A DNA stretch of 64,000 nucleotides from NCBI RefSeq assembly GCF_030269925.1, contig NC_085107.1, forward strand, positions 5,208,001 to 5,272,000. The letters are read 5' to 3'. Position numbers and translations under genes: made by a program. The notes beneath the pieces are model-generated. The model was not told the origin of the DNA. It did no database searches and was given only the letters and a program-made list of their open reading frames with translations. Positions 56,976-64,000 of the stretch are shown here, in pieces. Origin of the DNA: Bombyx mori. Lineage: Eukaryota > Arthropoda > Insecta > Lepidoptera > Bombycidae. How positions within the stretch are numbered: the stretch's first letter is position 1; each line of letters starts with the position of its first letter.

Positions 56976-59549
56976 TAAATAACCAAGATTTACTAATTAT
57001 TAAAAAATCCCCTTCAAATAAAAGACTAATACATATAAATTTCATAGTCTAAAAAATGTATGGAACTGTGTGAACTCGTATTGAATAGTAAAATTTCTAT
57101 AATGAATCAATCACGTATTACGACAAAGTTACGTTTTGCAACAAAAAAATTAGCCAAAAGCGGAGAATTCACGAATCTTAAGGGAATTCAAGAATCTTGA
57201 GGGAATTCAAGAATCTTGAGGGAGTTCGATTACAAACAGAGGTACTAATTTAATAACAAAACTGGCTTTATGGTGAGTCCTCGAAGTCTCGAAGTACAGA
57301 CGAAACAAAACCGACACTCAAGACTACTACGACGGACTGGAATTCCGGAGGAATACAGATCGAATTTCAACAGCAAAACTAAGTTGATTTGAACTTAGAA
57401 TCGAATGGTCTCTGATGTATTTAATGCTTATTACTTACTGTAACATTGATGACAAACAAAAGATAACTAGTTGACATCACTTTTATGATTAAAAATACAA
57501 TTTGTTTTTTCTTCAAATTCAGATTCAGACATCTTGCATTATTTCGGTTAAGTTCGTGTAAGTTTGGAGGCCGTAAAATCGAAATATACAAAATGCCTTG
57601 CAATATGATATTGGACAATGTGTAATTTGAAAACCGATTAAGATTTTCAAGAGAATTTCACATAATTCTAATTAGCTTATATGTACTTAGGTATCAAATT
57701 TGTTACGATTCCAGAAAATTAACGAATTAATTTAATTACAGTTTACTTGAATATTAGATTATCTGAAAATTATACCGAAAATAATGTTAATATTCGTAAT
57801 CGTATTTAGGTTCTTAAAAAAAATAATGTATGACGGGTTAATGCTATTAAATCAACCGCGAGATAGCCGCTTGGCCTTACCACGGCTAAAGTTAGGTAAG
57901 AAAATCATGTTTTGCGAAACATTGCGAGACCTATCGAAATTTTTACTAAAAAACAATGAAAAATTGCTACCGCACCGGAATGATGGAAATTTTCTTATAG
58001 CTAATAGTACGGGGATAACGTGAGTCTGCATGGGTAATGTAGCCATCTGCTATACGACCCACCTCCGAAAAACTACATTATTACAATACAAATTAAGACT
58101 TAAACCTCGTGTTTAAGATGCTTTTTTCGTTGCTCTAGTTGGAAAACCGAGTTCTGGCGCGAGCCTAGAAATGACCTTAGGACGTGAGTTAAATAATAAG
58201 TATAACAGTAAACTAACCGAAACGTGAAATTACTTCACGGCAGATTAAAAGAGGCTATTACCAATCCTTGCAAGCTCTCATTACAATACAATAAATAAAT
58301 GAATTACATAATAATTAAAATCTTTAAACAAATTACATTAATTGAGAATTATTATGTTTGTTAAATACATTATTCAAATTGAATCACTTTCTCGCAGCGA
58401 GTTTCGCTTCAGGCGAAGACTTTATATCAATAATGTAAGTGCTATCCTAGTTGCTTCCGTGAAGTCGTGACTTTTGGTAATTTGATCCAAGGGCAGACCA
58501 TTTACCAAGTCTCCGGCTTCAGCCAATCATAATGCCAAACATTTGATTTTAATAGTATTAGTCGTAACTAACGTTTTTTTTTCTGAATTACCGTGCGACT
58601 TTGATGGATAACAAAAAAGAATTAAACAAATATAAAGAATGTATAAATAGTTCAAGTAAATTCGAAAATGAATTGAGCTTCTTGTAGATTTCGAGCTACG
58701 AAAATCGAAGAAATATCTGCTCAAGTTCCGTTAAAGGAATCGGAAGTATTTATTCTGTCAATATAGAACTATTTAAATCAGAAGCGTTTCCTTTAACTTG
58801 AGTCAATACCGGCGGATCAGAACCGAAGAACTTCGTCCGTACTATCGATTTCTTATGAAAACTTTGCGAGGCAAGTTTTATGCATTATTAGCGATAAAAT
58901 TCACTCGTTAACGAATAAAATTTTTCTTTTCCATTACTGTTTAACTTGTTTAACTATGATTTGTTTTAATACAGTACCATTATCCAAGTGCTTACTAACA
59001 TACGGTAAAACTTGAATTAAATTACTACCGAACTCAAATGTAATTTTAGTTAATCCGAATACCTGGCAGGAATATGTCGAATAGCACAGAGCTAACAAGA
59101 TATTCAAACAATGTGTCTGGCCGCGTGGATTCGGTTGTGTAATAACATCGATTCATTTGAGCTCTCCCGGCAATTTAGAATGCTCGGAAATTTGTATGTA
59201 CTTCGCTCCGCGAAATTATTTTAATGAGCCAGAGTAATTTACGTGTTATCATTTAGTTTATCTACATAATATTATATTCTACGTAATATTGTATGAGCTG
59301 TTGTTTTGTATTTACAGATTAAAATAAACTATATTAATTACGTAGAGAAACAAATCTATTTTTATATTCATTCCTATTATAATAATTCCTACAAAAAAAT
59401 ACAATTTATGCATCTATAAGCATATACTAAACACGCTTCACTGCATAGTGTGCACTGCATAAGCACTGTGCTGTACAAATAAATATATTGAAATAAACGA
59501 GATAGCTAATTATAATTTTTGTTACGTAGCCTAATTGATCGATATCAGA
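56976..59549. other. Non-coding stretch with a small tandem array
   Basis: No convincing gene. At about 57172-57228 a 19-base unit (AAGAATCTTGAGGGAATTC) is repeated about three times with small changes. The rest is AT-rich intron-like DNA. Confidence 0.45.
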
Positions 59550-59722
59550 TTTTTTTTATTGCTTTGATGGGTGGACGAGCTCACAGCCCACCTGGTGCTA
59601 AGTGGTTACTGGAGCCCATAGACATCTACAATATAAATGCGCCACCCACCTTGAGATATAAGTTCTAAGGTATCAGTATAGTTATAACGGCTGCCCCACC
59701 CTTCAAACCGAAACGCATTACT
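59550..59722 (-). repeat. SINE (family A), head-less
   Basis: Poly-T, ATTGCTTTGATGGGTGGACG, CACAGCCCACCTGGTGCTAA and CTTCAAACCGAAACGCATTA. It ends abruptly at GCATTACTTATTATAAT, so the head and centre are missing. Low divergence; CACCTG retained. Confidence 0.88.
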
Positions 59723-61061
59723 TATTATAATTACACGCAAATCGGTGTGGTCGTCTCATATTTACCGATAAAGTTTTGCAAATATGTCTTAGACACAAAA
59801 AAAAACGTAGACTATATAGTTAGATTATAGAATAAATATCGTAGTTTCAATAAGAATCTTTGACGTAAAGTTCTCCAATGACTTAAAATAAATGTCGGAA
59901 CCTTGGAAGAAAATCAAAACGCTCTTGAAAATAGCACGAAGAAAACGGATTACAACCGAATACTGCAGAGGAGTGATCGCGTCTGATTATTCTGGCTACG
60001 GCCAATGGGGAGCCACTCGAAGTTATTGCGGTATTCTGAAATACATTTTCGCGATCCTCGCGCATCAAACTAATTAATCTAAAACAGCTATTTTAATACG
60101 CTTTTATTACCTTCAGACGTATGTATGTTTGTAACGGAATCTTTGAACATGATTTTGACTCCTTTAGAAATGTCGGATTAACTCGAAATTTGGTATACTT
60201 ATTATGGACCGACGACAATTTAATATTAAAAAAAAAAGTTGAAAAAAGAATAATTGAAAAAATTTAAATACAACCAAAAAATTGAAAATAAATAATAGTT
60301 TAAAAAAAAACTAACAAAATACGCTTTTATAGAAAATCAATAATAATAAAATATTTTTTTCTTACTCTATTTTTAATTCAAATTTATTAAAATTTATTTT
60401 ATATTTCTTAGTTGGATTTTCTATACAAGCGTATTTTGTTAATTTTTTAAACTATTATTTTTTACAATTGGAAAACGGTGAGCGTTTTCGTTGCAACAAC
60501 GTTCTGATTATTATTAGCTTTGTACTAAGCAATCAGAGTTGTAGTATAAGTTGCTTTCAAGTATCTCATATAGTTATAATTGCAGTGTAGCATATCGTGT
60601 AATTTTGTTAAAATAACTGTACTTACATTTGAAAGTAAATTAAAAACCCTATAGATAAATTTATTTCAAAATACATTTTCTTATAAATGTTCGTAAGTTT
60701 CTTTCGTACATTTGAAGCATTGCTTAATGTTTTGAATTAATGAAGTGGGCAGATAATAGGGGATTTGGATACCCTCTTACGAGTAACCTACATAGATAGG
60801 AAGAAGACCTAACTTCCTCAAAACAATTACTTTAAATAAGGCTTCATATAAATTTAATCACTTTGTTTGGGAGTCTCACGGCCGCATATTTTGTTTTCTT
60901 AGAAAATAAAAAGCAAACTGATCTAGGACAAATATGGTTTTTCTGTACTAGTCAATCTGTCTCATTGTCCGAATTAAAAAAAAAAAAACTACAACTGTAG
61001 AATATGGATCATATGTGACAATGTTTGTGAAAAATTATGTTCTGCAAAAGTTATGTAATGT
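59723..61061. other. Non-coding stretch with an inverted repeat
   Basis: No gene. The part at 60110-60230 (TTTGTAACGGAATCTTTGAA, GGATTAACTCGAAATTTGG) looks like a dispersed lepidopteran repeat but was not assigned. The inverted repeat at 60291-60460 is listed separately. Confidence 0.4.
60291..60460. repeat. Inverted repeat with about 46-bp arms
   Basis: AATAATAGTTTAAAAAAAAA plus CTAACAAAATACGCTTTTAT AGAAAATC (60291-60338) pairs with GATTTTCTATACAAGCGTAT plus TTTGTTAATTTTTTAAACTA TTATT (60414-60458). Only a few mismatches and a short gap separate the arms, which enclose about 75 AT-rich bases. It could be a small MITE. Confidence 0.8.
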
Positions 61062-61285
61062 TTTATTGGTAGTAGGACGCCTTATGAGCCTTATCTGTTT
61101 CTGCCGTGAAGCAGTAATGCTTTTCGGTTGGAAGGGTGGGGCAACAGCTGTACTGTAAACATTGAGACTTAGAAATCATGTCTCAAAACGGGCGCTGTCA
61201 TTAACGCGGTATATGGGCTGTGGTGACCATTTTACACCAGGTGAGCCGTGAGCTCGTTCACCCACTCCAGCAATAAATAAAAAAT
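61062..61285 (+). repeat. SINE (family A), diverged
   Basis: ATTGGTAGTAGGACGCCTTA, CTGCCGTGAAGCAGTAATGC, GAAGGGTGGGGCAACAGCTG and CACCAGGTGAGCCGTGAGCT, then CAGCAATAAATAAAAAA. The head is absent and a deletion removes part of the GGTAGGTACCACC block. CAGGTG is retained. Confidence 0.8.
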
Positions 61286-62018
61286 AACATTAAGTTACCA
61301 ATTTTTTCTATTTACGATCAAAAACTTTATTTTTAGGAAAACTTATATAATTAAACTTTATTATATGATTCTCCTACAAACACTCTTCAGAACATTAATA
61401 AAAAAATTTTTTTAGGTGAAGAATAATGTGATAGATACGATTTGAAAAGCAGGATACTCGACTTTACTCTGATTAAAGTTATCGGTTACGTGGTTATGAC
61501 ACTTGAGCGTGGCAACAACATTTATGCCGGCCCTATAGTTGTCTTGTGCTAACAAATAGTAGGAGGTCCGCTTATCTACTCATCTCAGTTTCTCTTTGTG
61601 AATTAATGAAACCAAAACCTCACTGTAACTGTTCTACTAAGAACACGTACTAAGATTAATGAAAAGATACAGACGATACAGTCCACGGTAGGTCATGCTT
61701 CGACAAAAACATGCAATATATCGAACGATGAGAAGTGAAACACAAAACACATATTTTACACCTACTGCTCTCACTAATTACAGCTACTAATCTTACCAGT
61801 GAATTAAGAAAAAAAAGAAACTTTTGAAATTACATACCTTACTTCGTTTTGGTTCTACGGAAATAATTGGTAGATACATTTAAGATTTTTCCTTTGCTCA
61901 TTATGTTCATAAAACAACAAGCTGCCGCTTAGTATTAAGTAGATTGTGCTTTGAGAAATAATTCAGTTAATAAAATGCGACTCAAACAATTATATACAAA
62001 TTTTAAATTAGAAACATT
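61286..62018. other. Non-coding stretch
   Basis: No gene or recognised repeat. Confidence 0.4.
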
Positions 62019-62230
62019 TTTTTTTTATTGCTTTGATGGATGGACGAGCTCACAGCCCACCTGGTGTTAAGTGGTTACTGGAGCCCATATACATCTACAA
62101 CGTAAATGCGCCACCCACCTCGAGATATAAGTTCTAAGGTCTCAGTATAGTTACAACGGCTACTCCACCCTTCGAACCGAAACGCATTACTGCTTCACGG
62201 CGGAAATAGACGAGGTGGTGGTACCTAACA
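62019..62230 (-). repeat. SINE (family A), head-less
   Basis: Poly-T, ATTGCTTTGATGGATGGACG, CACAGCCCACCTGGTGTTAA, CGAAACGCATTACTGCTTCA and GGTGGTGGTACCTA, where it stops. Low divergence; CACCTG retained. Confidence 0.88.
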
Positions 62231-62367
62231 ATAATAGAGAGTAGAGTAGGTATAAGGGTGCTTTTCATTAATTGTAAATACATTGAAACGCAAGTAGATA
62301 CAAGACTAGTTGAGATCTCACACCTTCGGTACATGGTCTGAATAATTATTCTAGAAACGAACGGACG

Positions 62368-62604
62368 GTGGGCGAGCTCACAGTCCACTTGGTGTTAAGT
62401 TGTTACTGGAGCCCATAGACATCTACAACGTGAATGCGCCACCCACCTTGAGATATAAGTTCTAAGATCTCAGTATAGTTACAACGGCTGCCCCACCTTT
62501 CAAACCGAAACGCATTACTGCTTCACGGCACACGGCAAAAGGCAAATAGGCAGGGTGGTGGTACCTACCCGTGCGGACTCACAAGACGTCCTACCACCAG
62601 TAAA
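62368..62604 (-). repeat. SINE (family A), head-less and tail-less
   Basis: GGTGGGCGAGCTCACAGTCC to GTCCTACCACCAGTAAACG. The poly-T/TTATTGCTT segment is missing. A short insertion duplicates CACGGCA near 62524-62535. It is in the same orientation as the copy 140 bases to its left. Confidence 0.85.
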
Positions 62605-62888
62605 CGTTTTAGTTAATTACGTTTTAGTTCCTTATACTTTCATTGTAAACTAGCTCTTGTAGTCCAGTCCCCTTAAAGAAAGGACTGCACTGATGATATA
62701 CGTTGGGCTATTAAGTTCTGTGCTCATTCCAGAGATGGATCGTGTTGATAATTCAAATCTATATTGATTTGTACTATGCGATTGAATTGCTTGCCAGGGT
62801 GTCTAATCGGTAATCCTTGCTCATTGTTTGACTCAAATCTTTGAAATTGTGGGACAAGCTAATTATAGAATTAAATTAGCTACCTAAG
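62605..62888. other. Non-coding stretch
   Basis: Nothing recognisable between the SINE and the RTE 3' end. Confidence 0.4.
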
Positions 62889-63218
62889 CTCCTCCTCCTC
62901 GAATCGTGTTCCTCATGTCTGAGGGTCGTGACCACCATCACCCATGAGCTTCAATCTTAAGATGTTTTTCCACTTTCCCCTGTCCACGGCGTCATGCAGC
63001 GCGCTGTACACTGTACTGTCCAAAGCGGTCCGGATCTGATCGGACCAACGAGTCGGGTTGCGGCCTCTAGATCTATTGCCTTCAACTTTCCCTGTGATCA
63101 TAAGTTTTTCCAAGTTATCGCCGTCTTTCCTCGCAATGTGACCAAAATATTCGAGGATCCGCTTCAGACATACAGTAGACAGTCTGATTTTGACGCCCAG
63201 TTGCTTCAATATCGACAC
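62889..63218 (-). pseudogene. 5'-truncated RTE-like LINE, ORF C-terminus
   Basis: The minus-strand frame reads KQLGVKIRLSTVCLKRILEY, then FGHIARKDGDNLEKLMITGK, GRNPTRWSDQIRTALDSTVY and WKNILRLKLMGDGGHDPQT before a TGA stop. This is the typical end of an endonuclease-reverse transcriptase of lepidopteran RTE-like non-LTR elements. Just beyond the stop is a short GAGGAGGAG run (62889-62899 on the + strand as CTCCTCCTCCTC), consistent with an RTE-style tail. About 100 codons survive without a stop; everything upstream is lost. It is a different subfamily from 49693-49950. Confidence 0.87.
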
Positions 63219-64000
63219 GTTAGTCCTAAGCTAGCTAATTAATAATAGCCGTGTTCATTGAATGTTGTAGAATAATGTAGAATGATTTCCTTAACGGATT
63301 TTATAAAAAAAAAATAAGGTTCAATAGAATAGATTTTATTTAATGCTCGTATTAAAATAATTAAGATTAATTTCGAATTATAATGAACATTATTTTAGAT
63401 ATTATAATAGAAAGCTTTGCGTTTACTCGGACCTCTTTTTAAAAGAATGAGAAAATTTTAAATAGCAGGCACAGTTACAATGATATTTTCAATGAAAAAT
63501 TGCATTCATGTAAGCCGAATCGCGCACTGGCATTCAAACATTCATAACAAGAGAGTAAGTTTTAACGTTGCGGCCAATAAATCTTTCAGAGAACATAAAA
63601 AAGAATAAGAACATAAGAAAAAGCATAATAAAAGGTTTTTACTGTAAACTACTTTTGGAACACGAAGTAGCCTTTGAATATGCTATAACACGTTTTGTTT
63701 TGTTTTCATTCATTGATAAAAAATCTTCTTTGATATTAATAAGGCAACATAATAAAGGCAAACAATGCGATATGTTACTTCATAATACATATACAGTATT
63801 CCATTGTTTCAATGAAAGGGCTTTGGGAAAGAGCCTTGTTACTGATATTTTGTGAGTTTCCATAAAATTACATTCTCTTTTGAAATATTCACAGTGCAAT
63901 CATTCTGAGAACGTGTATAAAGTTAAATTCTAAAACGCATCATAAAACAATGATAAAGCCGATATGCCGCAAACGCAATGGAAAACAAAAAATTAAAATA
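63219..64000. other. Non-coding stretch to the window end
   Basis: A 95-codon + strand frame at 63568-63855 has no domain and ordinary AT-rich composition, so it is not called. No repeat was identified. Confidence 0.4.

Noticed and set aside
59892..60077. Opposed 61-codon frames on both strands
   Set aside because: Neither resembles a known protein; mutual overlap on both strands suggests chance.
63568..63855. 95-codon + strand frame near the window end
   Set aside because: No domain, no upstream signals and typical AT-rich composition.
1..64000. CRISPR arrays, bacterial operons or phage genes
   Set aside because: No regularly spaced direct repeats, Shine-Dalgarno-linked gene runs or phage proteins; introns, SINEs and mariner show an insect nuclear genome.

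Overview
The window is a gene-poor, AT-rich, intron-rich stretch of an insect nuclear genome. The repeat families point to a lepidopteran, most likely a silkworm (Bombyx). They include many copies of a tRNA-headed SINE with a LINE-like tail, a second short GGCAGACGAGC-type repeat, Helitron-like elements ending in CTAG, a nested mariner and RTE-type LINE ends. The species call rests on remembered repeat sequence, not on a search.

Only two stretches look like host protein-coding sequence. Both belong to the Scratch branch of the Snail zinc-finger repressor superfamily, and both are on the + strand. The first is the terminal exon at 18735-19699, with five C2H2-type fingers, a proline run and the stop codon. 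The second, about 11 kb downstream, is a 5' exon at 31012-31186 that encodes a SNAG-type N-terminus and ends at a clear GTGAGT donor in phase 1. The first exon lacks its start and the second lacks its fingers. They are also in the wrong order to be one gene, so the simplest reading is two tandem Scratch-family genes. The upstream gene's 5' exon(s) would lie before base 1. The downstream gene's intron would run for at least 32.8 kb past the window end.

Layout: 1-18.65 kb, the presumed last intron of gene A, is packed with SINEs, four Helitron-like elements, a MITE-like element and a mariner (5609-6899) inserted inside a SINE with a duplicated TA. 18.7-20.4 kb holds the terminal exon and probable 3' UTR. 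20.4-36.8 kb is strikingly poor in recognisable transposons apart from one Helitron and one possible MITE, and contains the GC-rich promoter/5' UTR and first exon of gene B at 30.6-31.2 kb. From 36.8 kb to the end is presumed intron 1 of gene B. It carries scattered SINEs, a LINE reverse-transcriptase remnant (46.8-47.1 kb), a roughly 2-kb element with about 0.4-kb inverted repeats (48.6-50.6 kb) that contains an RTE fragment, and a further RTE 3' end at 62.9 kb.

No rRNA or functional tRNA gene, CRISPR array, operon or bacterial-type regulation was seen. The strongest second-look items are the paired Scratch exons, the long-inverted-repeat element, a possible SINE 3' transduction at 14.4/15.8 kb, the transposon-poor zone around the Scratch genes, and the repeated occurrence of the Snail/Scratch E-box core CAGGTG inside the dispersed SINEs.
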